A program made the position numbers and the translations under genes. The notes beneath the pieces were generated by a model, which did no database searches, had not been told where the DNA came from, and saw only the letters and a program-made list of their open reading frames with translations. This document shows positions 16,222-25,800 of a stretch of 34,356 nucleotides of DNA, piece by piece (the first letter of the stretch is position 1; each line of letters opens with the position of its first letter). The DNA comes from Sorangium cellulosum (lineage in GTDB: Bacteria > Myxococcota_A > Polyangia > Polyangiales > Polyangiaceae), in contig DYPH01000022.1 in NCBI GenBank assembly GCA_020720045.1, positions 1 to 34,356 on the forward strand. The letters run 5' to 3'.

Positions 16222-18038
16222 TTTTTCAATGCGAGTTCTGCCAGCCAGGCCGCCTTCGCAAACGTCCCTTCGGCGGCGTAAAGGTAGGCAGTCGCGGCGA
16301 CGAAGCGTTCGGCGGCAGCGCGACGATCGTGCCCACCAGCCGCCGCGAAGAGGGCGGTCAACAGGGCAGCACCGCCACGAAGGAAGGCCCCATCGAGGTG
16401 AGCGGCATCTTTTCGGAGGGCCTCGTGAGCGCTCGCTGGCAACGAACCACGCCCCGCGAGCGCATAGCGCTCCAGGCGACGGCGTAGCGGCATGAGCGGG
16501 TCGCCGTGGGTGGGCGCCTCCGCGGCGAGCGACGGGGCCGCCGGCGCGGAAGCCGCAGGATCGACGTCGACGGCAGGGCGCGGGAAGCGCGCATGGCGCA
16601 CCCGGTCGAAGGCCAAATTGACAATCGACTTTTCCTCTTCATCAAAGGGGAAAAGCTTCGGCGCCTGGCTCACGCCATCGTCATCCGTGCCTTCAGGTAC
16701 CCTCAAAACACTTCCAGAAACAAGCGCGAGTGGGACGACCATCGCCTCGGTCCCCGGCTCGAGTCGCGCGATCAAACGCGTTTGAACGACGTTCTTTGCG
16801 AGCAAAGAGAGGTTCTCGCGAAAGGCGAAGCGCGGATCGTCAATGGCGACACGCACCCCCACCGTGACGGTGGCATCCCCAACGTTCGTCGTCGCCCGCT
16901 CGCGCGGATCGAGGAAAAAGTGGGCCACGAAGACCGGGCGACCGGCGGCGTTCTCCGCAAACACGCCGTCGAGGAAGACGAGCCCCTGCCCGGCCGCCGT
17001 CGCCGCGCGCGCGAGCTGGTTGGCGAGCGGCTCCGCGAAGAGGGCGTCGCGGACGGCGGCATCGGCCTTCGTCGAAGCGACGACGACCTCTTTTCCGGCG
17101 CCGAGGCGACCGTTCGCGGCGACTTTAGCAGCAGCAAATACAAGCCCTTGGCGACACGCTTCGCGTTGGGGAAGGCTCACTTCTCCGAACCGCAGCGGGG
17201 CGTCGTAGGCGGCGACGGCCCGCTCCGCGGAGCCGGGCATCACGTCCCCCGCGGAAAACAGGCGCTTCCCGTCGGAAAAATGCGTCACGACGCCCGCCTG
17301 CCCGCCGACAAGAATCGGTTCGCAGCAGAGCCCGGTCAGTCGCGCGGAACCATATGCATGATACACGTTTCGCGCGATGCCGACCGCCGTCGCGTCTCCT
17401 CGGCGGAGGCGCTGGGCCAGCGTAAGCAATTCCGCGAGGTCCCGCGTGGCGTCGCTCAGTCGAAAATCAGGGTCGTCGCTCGCACGCTGACGGAGCGCCA
17501 CAAACACGCGAAGGAGCGCCCCTTCAATGGCAGGAACGCCGAGTTTTCGCGCTTCGAAGGAGACGCGGAGTAGGGTCGCCGTGCGGAGCGCCGAGGTCGC
17601 GGCAAAGCCGGCGGCGAGCACGTCGGCTCCGATGGCAAACGCCGCTTCGCCAACGGCGATTTCCGACGGAGAGAGACTCTCGGTCGCCCCTGCGTCGGCA
17701 CTAGCTAGCGCGGCCGGCGCCTCGTTCGACGCCCCGGCGGCGCCCGGGAGGGCGACAGGGAGCACGGAAAGAACCGCCGCTGCATGAAAGCACTTCGGTG
17801 AAAGAAGACAGGTACATTGAACCTGGGAAAGATCGGCAATCAGCGATTCTTTCGGATGCAGGGTCACCTTCTCTTCGCCGTCGGTTGCAACGGAGATCGC
17901 TGCATCCTGCACCGACCATGTCCAGCCTTCGGCGGTCGTCGGCGCACCGTCGAGGCGCTTCTTCATGCGCGCGGGGAGCGCCTCCAGGAGGCTCGCGAGC
18001 AGCTCGGGCGTGAGATTCGGTCGCTCTTGGGCAGTCAT
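16218..18038 (-). CDS. SWIM zinc-finger protein (YehQ-like), last gene of the MoxR/VWA operon
   Basis: A 606-residue protein with a SWIM zinc finger near the N-terminus: Cys75-x-Cys77 and Cys83-x-His85 in QCTCLLSPKCFHAAAVL. SWIM fingers bind DNA or proteins. The rest is predicted mixed alpha/beta with no enzyme motif; a Pro/Ala-rich linker (about 495-520) separates a C-terminal helical part ending in YLYAAEGTFAKAAWLAELAL. The start ATG overlaps the previous gene's TGA (ATGA, 18035-18038), indicating translational coupling. A longer open frame begins 27 bases upstream but would not fit the coupling. The neighbourhood matches E. coli yehQ, also last in its MoxR/VWA run. Exact role unknown. Confidence 0.85.
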   Translation of the reverse strand: MTAQERPNLTPELLASLLEALPARMKKRLDGAPTTAEGWTWSVQDAAISVATDGEEKVTLHPKESLIADLSQVQCTCLLSPKCFHAAAVLSVLPVALPGAAGASNEAPAALASADAGATESLSPSEIAVGEAAFAIGADVLAAGFAATSALRTATLLRVSFEARKLGVPAIEGALLRVFVALRQRASDDPDFRLSDATRDLAELLTLAQRLRRGDATAVGIARNVYHAYGSARLTGLCCEPILVGGQAGVVTHFSDGKRLFSAGDVMPGSAERAVAAYDAPLRFGEVSLPQREACRQGLVFAAAKVAANGRLGAGKEVVVASTKADAAVRDALFAEPLANQLARAATAAGQGLVFLDGVFAENAAGRPVFVAHFFLDPRERATTNVGDATVTVGVRVAIDDPRFAFRENLSLLAKNVVQTRLIARLEPGTEAMVVPLALVSGSVLRVPEGTDDDGVSQAPKLFPFDEEEKSIVNLAFDRVRHARFPRPAVDVDPAASAPAAPSLAAEAPTHGDPLMPLRRRLERYALAGRGSLPASAHEALRKDAAHLDGAFLRGGAALLTALFAAAGGHDRRAAAERFVAATAYLYAAEGTFAKAAWLAELALKN

Positions 18039-21000
18039 CGTCCACGGACCCTTTCCCCGATCCATCCGGCGAGTTCTTCCGGCGAAAGTGCCGCAATCGG
18101 CATCCCCGCGCCAGCGACACGCTCGGCAATTCCCCGGTGAAAACGAGGAGCTCCGCGATCATCAAGGGCAGCGAGGCCGAGCGCGGTGATTCCCGAGCCG
18201 ACGACGTCGCGGACTTCCGCGATGAGCGTCGACACCGATGCCCCCTCTTCGAAGTCGCTGACGCAGACGAGGAGCGTTCGTGAGGGGACGCGGGCGAGCG
18301 TCCGCGCGAAGCGGATCGCGCCGCCGATGTTCGTCCCGCCACCGATGCGAATGCCGAGGAGGAGTTCGAGGGGGTCGTCGACGTGTTCGGAGAGGTCGAC
18401 CACGCCGTCGGAGAAGGTGATGAACTTGGTCGAAAGTGCCGGTATTTTTGCCAAAATTGAGGCAACGAGTGCCGCGTAGATCGTCGACGGCTCCATCGAT
18501 CCGGAGACGTCTACGAGGAGGACGACCTGCCAGTCGACGCTCTTTTTCGCCCGCGTCTTGAAGAAGAAGTCCTTTGGCGTCAACGCGTAGCCGTCCTCGG
18601 CGCGGGCGCTGCGGGGGCGGGCGGTGCCGAGGTTTTCGCGAATCGTCCGCCGGAGATCGAGGGGGCCTCGGGCGCGCCGCGAGGGGCGAGGCGTCGCGAG
18701 ACCGCTCAGCGCCGGTCGGATACGGGTCGCGAGTTCGCGGGCGAGCGCAGAAACAATTTTCTCAATGAGTTTGCGAAGATGAGCGAGGTCCTTTTCGCCG
18801 AGGCCGCCGCGCAGGGCGAGGAGCTGTTCGAGGAGCGCCACGGAAGGCTGCACGGTCTCCGGGTCGAGGGCGGTCGCCGCAGCGCCGTAACCGGCCTCCG
18901 CAGCGGCACCGAGGACCTCCTCGCGGACGCGATCGCCAAAGAGGGTCGTGAGTTCGTCCGCCCACTCGCGGGCCGTCGGAAACGGGGCACCGCGGCCAGC
19001 GCCGCCGCCCTCGCGGGAGCCTTCGCCGTGCCCCTGGCCATAAAGCTCATCGAGGGCGCGCCCGAAGGGGGCCGCTGCGCCGCTCAAGCGCTCGGCCTCG
19101 CGCCCGAGCAAAAGCCGCAGGCGGTCGGCAAGGGTGAGGCGTCGCCCCTCCTTGTCGGAAGATCCTGTCTTTACGGCATCTTCTGCGCCTACGGGCGCGA
19201 GCGCCGTACTCGTCTCCAAGCCACCGAGGCCGAGGGCAACAACGGCGGCACTCCCGGCCGCGTCGGCCTCTGCACCAAACGCCAAGAGCGACGGGTCGGC
19301 CGCGATGGTAAGCAGGCCGGCCCCCTCCCCGAGCGCATCGAGCATCCGCTGGCGGCCTGCCGCCGAGAGCACGTCAAACCCACGACGAAGCGACGGAAGT
19401 TTGTGAAGGAATACCGCTTCTTCCAGCGAATCAATACCGGCAAGTACCGCGTCGGTGAATGCAGGGTCCCCCTCAAAGCGCGGCCCACCGAGCACGAGTG
19501 CGCCACGAATGCGACCCGAGCGCTCCTGAGCACCGTTCGCGTCGTCCGTCCCGAACTGGAAAAAGGAGACAAAGATATTTGAAAATTCTGATCGCGCCGT
19601 CTCATCCAAGAGCGCCTGGGCGGCGAGCGCGGCACCACGCAGCAACGGGCTGCCCTGTTCGGCGAAGCGCCGGATCGCGTCGGTCAGAAGCAAGGGGACG
19701 GGGCGCCCTTCCTCGCGATCGGTGTAGAGCGCAACCACTTCGGCGAACGCCTGGACGTCGCTGTCCTGAGTCGACCCTTCGACGCCGGAAAGGGCGGCGA
19801 GCGCGGCGGCGAGGAGCGCCTCCTGGGCGGCGGGAAAGTCGGTTTGAGGCTTCGCATCGGTGGTGGAAAGGCCGACGATATGCCCTTCGACGATACGCCC
19901 CACAAACGCAAGAAGTGCAACAAGTTCGGCGAACGAAGCCGACGGAATGAGTTCACCATTCAGTCGCGCAAAGAGTTCATCAACGAGAGCGGGTAGAGCC
20001 GCTTCGGCCGCCTGCTCGGCCAGCTCAAGCCAGGTGCCGACCGTCATCGCGTCGTTGGCTACGAGGGCGTGCGCGGGGGCATGGGAAGCGGCCTCGGCGC
20101 TGCCGGTCGCGCGGCGGAGGGCGGCACGCAACTCCCCTTCGGCCGCCTGGGCGAGCGTGATCCCGAAGAGGCTCGCAAGCTCGATCCGCGCCGCAGTTTC
20201 TGGGGTGAATTGGAGGCGATAGCGCTTGGTCAGCGTCGGGAGCGTGCCACGCGCCCCTTGGACGGCGTTGTGACGACGCTCCGCGTAGGGGATCCCGCAG
20301 ACGGCGAGGCGCGCAATCGCGATCGCCCGCTTCGCATCGAGGGGGGAACGCAGCGGATCCAGCGTGATCTCATCCGGTTTTTTGCTGGTCCCCGACTTCG
20401 GCGTGCTGTGGAGGCCCGGCAGACGAAGCTCCTCAAAGACGGCGTCGACGTGGGTAGCGAGCCCGGAACGGGGCGCCCCCGGTGGCAGACGGCCACGGCG
20501 CTGACCAACAAGGACCGCTTCGAGCGCTTTCGCGACGACGCGCCCGCGACCGAGCGTCTCCCCTTGGAGCATCGCGCTCTCGATCGCTTCGAGAAGCTCG
20601 CGACGGCCCGGAGCCGGAAGGTTACGCAAAGCACTCAATTCATTGGCAATTCGCGCAGCCTCGCGGACGTCGGCAAAGGAGGCGACGTGCCCCGCCTGGC
20701 GAACTTCGCGGGCGATGGCGACGAGGAAGCCGGCGAGCACCGGCTCCAACGAACTCTTGGCGACGAGCTGCTCGTAGAGGGCCTGCACGAGGGCCGGATC
20801 GCGAATGCCGGCCGGGTAGCCGCTGCGACTGTCAAACAGGGCAAAATCGTAGGGGACGATCGACGCGCGGACCGGCGCTGGTGCCGGAGCTAGTTCCGTC
20901 TCCACCGCGGCGGCGAGGAGCGCTTCCGCGTGAAAAGAGCCCACAATCGCCACAGGTCGGGCGCCGGGTACCTTAAGTGCATTCTGCACATGTCTGCGCA

Positions 21001-21619
21001 TTTCCGCTTCGCGCAGAAGGTCGCGGGTCGGCACGCGGGGGTCGAGGTTTCGGGTCATCCAACCGAAGAGGAGCGCACCACGACGAATCGCTTCGGCGGC
21101 GTTCGTCGCGCGACTCGGCGCGTGCCCCTCGACGAGGCGGTCCCACAACTCCTCGATATCGACCGACGCGCGCCCACCATCGGCCGCCTCGTGGGCGTCG
21201 TCGGTTGCCGCCTCACGGACGCGCGGCGGCAGCGGCGCTCCGACGGCGCGATCGATGGCGATCACCGGAACGTTTGCCGCCCGCGCCCAACGCACCGCCG
21301 CCAATTCGGGCGAGAAGTCGGCGAACGGATAAAAAGAGACCCCCTCCCCGACGAGCGGGGCCGCCGCCAAAGCGACCGGCGCCTGCGTGGCCGGGTCGGA
21401 GAGCCAAGGGAGGAGATCTTGGAGATCGGTCGGCAATTCGAGAAGAATCACCGTCGGTTGGTAGCTCGCAAGGAGCTCGGGAATCGCCGCAGCGAGCGCC
21501 GGCGAGTGGTGGCGGACGCCGATAAGCCAAGGGGCCGTCGCGGAGGCGAGCCGCTCCAGCGATGCGGCAGCATGTTCGTCGAGGTTACGCGGAGTGGCCG
21601 TTGGCATCGTCGTCCCCAT
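18035..21619 (-). CDS. DUF5682-VWA fusion protein (YehM-like plus YehP-like)
   Basis: A 1194-residue protein joining two parts that are separate genes in E. coli (YehM about 760 and YehP about 380 residues, from memory). Residues 1-750 resemble DUF5682: WLIGVRHHSPALAAAIP (31-47), VILLELP (57-63), FYPFADFSPELAAVRWA (96-112), VIAIDR and VGSFHAEALL. The C-terminal region from about 1030 is a von Willebrand A domain with a complete MIDAS metal site: Asp1037-x-Ser1039-x-Ser1041 in VDVSGSM, Thr1096 in GGGTNIGG and Asp1122 in VSDFEEG. VWA proteins beside MoxR ATPases act as partners or substrate adaptors. The ATG at 21619 is preferred, five bases after the ATPase stop; ATG 21607 is an alternative. 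It is coupled to the SWIM gene by ATGA. Confidence 0.88.
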   Translation of the reverse strand: MGTTMPTATPRNLDEHAAASLERLASATAPWLIGVRHHSPALAAAIPELLASYQPTVILLELPTDLQDLLPWLSDPATQAPVALAAAPLVGEGVSFYPFADFSPELAAVRWARAANVPVIAIDRAVGAPLPPRVREAATDDAHEAADGGRASVDIEELWDRLVEGHAPSRATNAAEAIRRGALLFGWMTRNLDPRVPTRDLLREAEMRRHVQNALKVPGARPVAIVGSFHAEALLAAAVETELAPAPAPVRASIVPYDFALFDSRSGYPAGIRDPALVQALYEQLVAKSSLEPVLAGFLVAIAREVRQAGHVASFADVREAARIANELSALRNLPAPGRRELLEAIESAMLQGETLGRGRVVAKALEAVLVGQRRGRLPPGAPRSGLATHVDAVFEELRLPGLHSTPKSGTSKKPDEITLDPLRSPLDAKRAIAIARLAVCGIPYAERRHNAVQGARGTLPTLTKRYRLQFTPETAARIELASLFGITLAQAAEGELRAALRRATGSAEAASHAPAHALVANDAMTVGTWLELAEQAAEAALPALVDELFARLNGELIPSASFAELVALLAFVGRIVEGHIVGLSTTDAKPQTDFPAAQEALLAAALAALSGVEGSTQDSDVQAFAEVVALYTDREEGRPVPLLLTDAIRRFAEQGSPLLRGAALAAQALLDETARSEFSNIFVSFFQFGTDDANGAQERSGRIRGALVLGGPRFEGDPAFTDAVLAGIDSLEEAVFLHKLPSLRRGFDVLSAAGRQRMLDALGEGAGLLTIAADPSLLAFGAEADAAGSAAVVALGLGGLETSTALAPVGAEDAVKTGSSDKEGRRLTLADRLRLLLGREAERLSGAAAPFGRALDELYGQGHGEGSREGGGAGRGAPFPTAREWADELTTLFGDRVREEVLGAAAEAGYGAAATALDPETVQPSVALLEQLLALRGGLGEKDLAHLRKLIEKIVSALARELATRIRPALSGLATPRPSRRARGPLDLRRTIRENLGTARPRSARAEDGYALTPKDFFFKTRAKKSVDWQVVLLVDVSGSMEPSTIYAALVASILAKIPALSTKFITFSDGVVDLSEHVDDPLELLLGIRIGGGTNIGGAIRFARTLARVPSRTLLVCVSDFEEGASVSTLIAEVRDVVGSGITALGLAALDDRGAPRFHRGIAERVAGAGMPIAALSPEELAGWIGERVRGR

Positions 21620-21624
21620 GGCGG

Positions 21625-22797
21625 TCACTCGCCTTCGAGGCGGGTGCGGAGGTCGTGGAGCGTCTTCCACAACCATGCGTTCTTGACCTCGGGCCCGCCA
21701 TCGGCGCGGCGCTTGACGGGGCCGTCCCAGTAGGCGAGGAGGCGCGCGCGGTCCTTCGGTTCGTCCTTCTCGACGACGCCGCGAAGGTAGCCAGGGACTA
21801 GGCTCAAAGGGTCGCGATCGCTCGGCAAATAGGCGGTCTGTAGTGCGATGGCGCTCGCAACGCCGACCGCTTCCGCGGTGCTCATGACAGCGTTCGGCTT
21901 CTCGACGGCATACCCTTCTGCGGAGCGCCCGAGGCGGAGGTCCCGAAAGATGGTGACGACCGCCTCAAGGACGGCGTCGTCGACCGGTAGTGGCGTCCCG
22001 CTACGGGCAAGCGTCTTCGTGGTGCGCTCTTTGACGAGCGCCGTTTCCTGATTTGCATCCCCGATGGACGGGACGATCTCAAAATTGAAACGTCGTTTGA
22101 GGGCGGCAGACATTTCCGAGACGCCGCGATCGCGGAGGTTTGCCGTCGCGATGACGTTAAACCCCTGATTGGCGAACTCGACGTGCGGCTTGTCCCCACT
22201 GAGTTCAGGGACCGAGAGGCGACGATCGCTCAAGATCGAGACGAGAGCGTCCTGAATCTCGGGCAGGCATCGCGTCACCTCTTCGATGCGGGCGATCGCC
22301 CCGCCGCGCATCGCCGTTAGCACCGGCGACGGCACCAGCGCCTCCGGACTCGGCCCCTTGGCGAGGAGCAAGGCGTAGTTCCAGCCGTAGCGGAGCTGGT
22401 CTTCCGTCGTCCCGGCGGTCCCCTGGACGGTGAGGGCGCTTGTGCCGCTGACCGCCGCCGAAAGGAGCTCGGAAAGCAAGGACTTCGCCGTCCCCGGCTC
22501 GCCGACAAGGAGGAGCCCCCGCTCACCGGCGAGCGTGACGACGGCGCGCTCGACGAGGGCACGGGCCCCGACGAACTTGGCGCCGATCGTCAGGGTTTTC
22601 GGCACGTCCTTCCCGTCGGGGAGCGCGCGAGGTTTTGCCCCCTTTGGAAGCTTCAGCGCCTCGCCGTTAGATCCCATGACGAAGGTCACCACGGCGTTGG
22701 CAGTCAGCCGAAAGCCGGGTGGGCGCACCCCCGTGTCGTAGGCTTCCAAAAAGGCGAGTTCGTCCGCGTAGAGGAGTTCCGCAGGGGGGCTTTGCAT
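21625..22797 (-). CDS. MoxR-family AAA+ ATPase, YehL subfamily
   Basis: A 390-residue AAA+ ATPase. Walker A is GEPGTAKS (99-106), the Walker B region is AIARIEE (167-173), sensor 1 is in NVIATAN (Asn220), and the arginine-finger region is ALKRRFNF (233-240). The stretch LTVQGTAGTTEDQLRYGWNYA and the downstream EALVPSPVLTAM are close to what I recall for E. coli YehL. The Walker B motif reads R-I-E-E instead of the usual hydrophobic run plus D-E, apparently a subfamily trait. MoxR rings pair with VWA proteins to remodel or mature partner proteins; the partner here is probably the next gene's product. GGAAAGAG lies upstream of the ATG. The gap to the preceding giant gene is 36 bases. Confidence 0.92.
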   Translation of the reverse strand: MQSPPAELLYADELAFLEAYDTGVRPPGFRLTANAVVTFVMGSNGEALKLPKGAKPRALPDGKDVPKTLTIGAKFVGARALVERAVVTLAGERGLLLVGEPGTAKSLLSELLSAAVSGTSALTVQGTAGTTEDQLRYGWNYALLLAKGPSPEALVPSPVLTAMRGGAIARIEEVTRCLPEIQDALVSILSDRRLSVPELSGDKPHVEFANQGFNVIATANLRDRGVSEMSAALKRRFNFEIVPSIGDANQETALVKERTTKTLARSGTPLPVDDAVLEAVVTIFRDLRLGRSAEGYAVEKPNAVMSTAEAVGVASAIALQTAYLPSDRDPLSLVPGYLRGVVEKDEPKDRARLLAYWDGPVKRRADGGPEVKNAWLWKTLHDLRTRLEGE

Positions 22798-22833
22798 GAT
22801 GGTCTCTTTCCGTACTTCGCGACTTCGTTCAGA

Positions 22834-25800
22834 TTACTTGGAAGACTTCTTTGCCGTTTTCTTGGCCCGAACCGCTTCTTCAAAGCGCGGCGTATCTCCA
22901 TTTTCGATGCGCGCGTACGCACGCTCAAAGAGGAGGTGAAACGGCAGAAGCGCCATCGGTTCGCCGAAAAACTTCGGGTCGTAGAGGGGCGCCTTCCACG
23001 TCTCCATCGGGCCGAACTTCGCGTCCCAGCCGCCTGGCAAGAAGTGGCCGCGCCCGGTCTTTTCGCGCTTCCCCTCGACAAAGAGCCCCTTCTCCGCGAG
23101 TTCCGCGCAGGCCTTTGTGTAGGCGGCCGGTTTCCAGCCGTTGATGGCGCAGACGGCCTTCGTCGTCGGTTGCGGGAGGGCCAGCGTCTGGAGGTAGAGC
23201 GTCGCCCCCTCCGAGGAAATCCCCTGGTCTTTGGCGACTTTGGCAACGAGCTTCGGTGCCGAAATCGCCGGATTGGTCTCGAGGGAGCCGGCGGCGACCG
23301 GCGTCTCGCGGAGCCGCGCGACGACCGCCGCGCAGTCCTCGGAGAGGAGGTAGAGGGCCGCACGGACGCCATCGCCCCCGTAACGGTCTTCGTCATCGCC
23401 AGAACCGTTGAGGAGCGTCAGGATACGCGCGCGTTCCGCGGTAATTTCCGACGTTCGAACGAAGATCTCGATCTCATTTCCATCTTCGACCGCGAGGACA
23501 ACACCGTCGTCCTTTGCCGCCCACTCCTGCTCGTCCTTCTTGAGCTTCCGCTCCGTTCCGCCATAGCGCGCGAAGAGGGCGGCGCGCTTCTTTGCGTCGT
23601 ATTCGTAGGTGCTCGGGAGCGCGAAAAAGCGATTCTTCTCCAGGAGTTCCCCGCGAAGCCGATCGTAGATTTCCGGCAGTGCCGTCCGGAAGGGATCGCC
23701 AACGGGGAGCGTAGCGGCGAGGAACGGCAGGAGCTGGGCGAGATCGACAAAGGGGGATTCATCGAGGAACAGCACTTCGCTTCTCGGTAGGCCGAAGCGC
23801 TCGCCGGAAACGAGGCCAGCCCCGCGGAACATCTCCGCGTCGGGGGTGCGGAGGGCTGCCAGCACCTTTCGGGTGGCCCCTTCCAGGGAGAGCTGCTTTT
23901 CGCAGACGGCAATGAGCTCTTCCGGGACGGCGATTTGGGCGCCGAGATGGGTCGCCACCGCCGCCTGGAACGCTGCGTAGCCATCCCGCCAGAGGTCACC
24001 GTCCGCGGGAACGCGGGTGGCATCGGCAAGGAATTTCGGGAAGTAAGGCTCGCGAGAGGTTTCGCGAAGGCGGTCCTTCGCCTGCGCGGCGTCGCGTAGC
24101 TTCAGGTCGAGGGCAGTCCGAAGTTCCGCGCCGAGGAAGTCGTGGGTCCAGGTGCGGAGGTTCGGGAGGCCGGCGAAGATCAGCGTCGCGTCAACGGGGA
24201 GCAACGGCGTCCCCTCAACAGCGGCCGCAATTTTCGCAGCGTCAGTCGCGGGCACGTAGGGGACCGGACCATGGGCGTCGTAGGCGGCGAGGACCTCGGT
24301 GAGGAACCGATGATCGTCGGGGACGGTGATCGTCGTGAAGTCGCCGGTCGCATCGGCAGGCACTGAAAATCCCTGGGTATTGTCGCGATCGGCGACGACG
24401 AGCGTGAGCTCGTAGGGGGTCTGTGGCTCATCGTCGTCTTCGCTCGTAACGCGGACGAAGGCGATGCGGCCGTCGGCGAGCTTGGCGAGGAAGGTGTCGC
24501 GCCCCTTCGGCCGCTGGGCGAGGACCCCTTTGCCGACAAGGACCTTCAGCGCCGCCACATGGAGTGTCGCTCCGAAGAACGCCGACGCCTGCTCGGCGAC
24601 CGATCCGAGGAAAGCCCGATAGGCGCTCCGCGATTCTGGATCGTGGTGGGGGCGCGTCATCAGGAAGACGAGCGCGCGAACAAACGTTGCTGCGTGACGC
24701 TCCCAGGTCACTTTTGAATCGGGAATCGGCACCACATTCCCGTCGCCGAGGAGTGCGGAGATAATCAGCGGGAACGCAAGATCAATTGGACCATTTTGGT
24801 ACCCCTCGTCAAAATCAAAGGGAACATTCTGGAGAAGGGTACTGTCGCTTCGCCCCGATTTTGTGGGAGCTTCCGTCGCGGAAGCCTCCGTCAACGCACC
24901 AAGGCGTTGCTCGAGGGCCACTGCGCGGGCGAGGACCTGTGCAATCGCCTTTTGAAGGACGACATCGACGCCCGGGAACGCCGTCGCGAGCGCTGCAGTC
25001 GTCGCCGGCCACGCCGGAAAGGCGTCGTCGGTCGGGTCTTTCTCGTCATCATCGTCGTCGTCGTCGTCGTCGTCATCATTGTCGCCGTTTTCGCTCGCTT
25101 TTGGCGGGGGCACATCGGCACGGGCCCCCCCGAGAAGCGCCTCAACGGTCGCCTCGTCAACGGCGCGAAGGGCGGCGCTGGTCCTTTCATCGCGGGTGAC
25201 AAGGAAGTGGAGCCAGTCGACACGCGGCGTGCGCGCGAAGCCGGCGAGACGAAGACCGCTCGCGCCGAAAGCGCCAAGGGTCTCCCCGTCTTCCCCCTCA
25301 AAGCTGTACGTGTCGTCCCGCGTATCCGACCAGCCCGACGAGACGTCGAGCCGTCGGGTGCTTCCGTCGCCCGGCATCGAGAGGAGGGCGTCCGGCAACG
25401 ATGTGGATGTGTACTTCACCCCGTCCACGCGGACGTGTTCGCGCATGTCGGCGGTATCTTGATGCGATTGAATGCGTCGGTAGAAACCGACGAAACCATC
25501 TTTGAAGCCGAGCGGTGACTTCTCCGCACCGTTCGGCGCGGGCATGTAGGTTACCCCAGCAAGGCGGAAGCCGTCGCTCGCCTCGGAGATCGTCTGGAGA
25601 TGCTTTGGCCAGGAGGCGCGCCCCTTGGCGAAGGTCTGCAGGTCGACCTCAACGAGCTTGAACGGCTCGTTGTACGTGTGCTGGGCACGGAAGAGCTGCG
25701 TGCCGTCAAAAATCAGGTTGCCGCTCGTATCGAGCTTTTCGACGGCATCGCCGGGGCGGACGGGCGGGCCGCCGTAGGTCACGACGCCACCAGGGAGCGG

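Noticed and set aside
25045-25077. Phase-variable frameshift tract
   Set aside because: The repeat unit is a codon, so slippage would only change aspartate number, not the frame.
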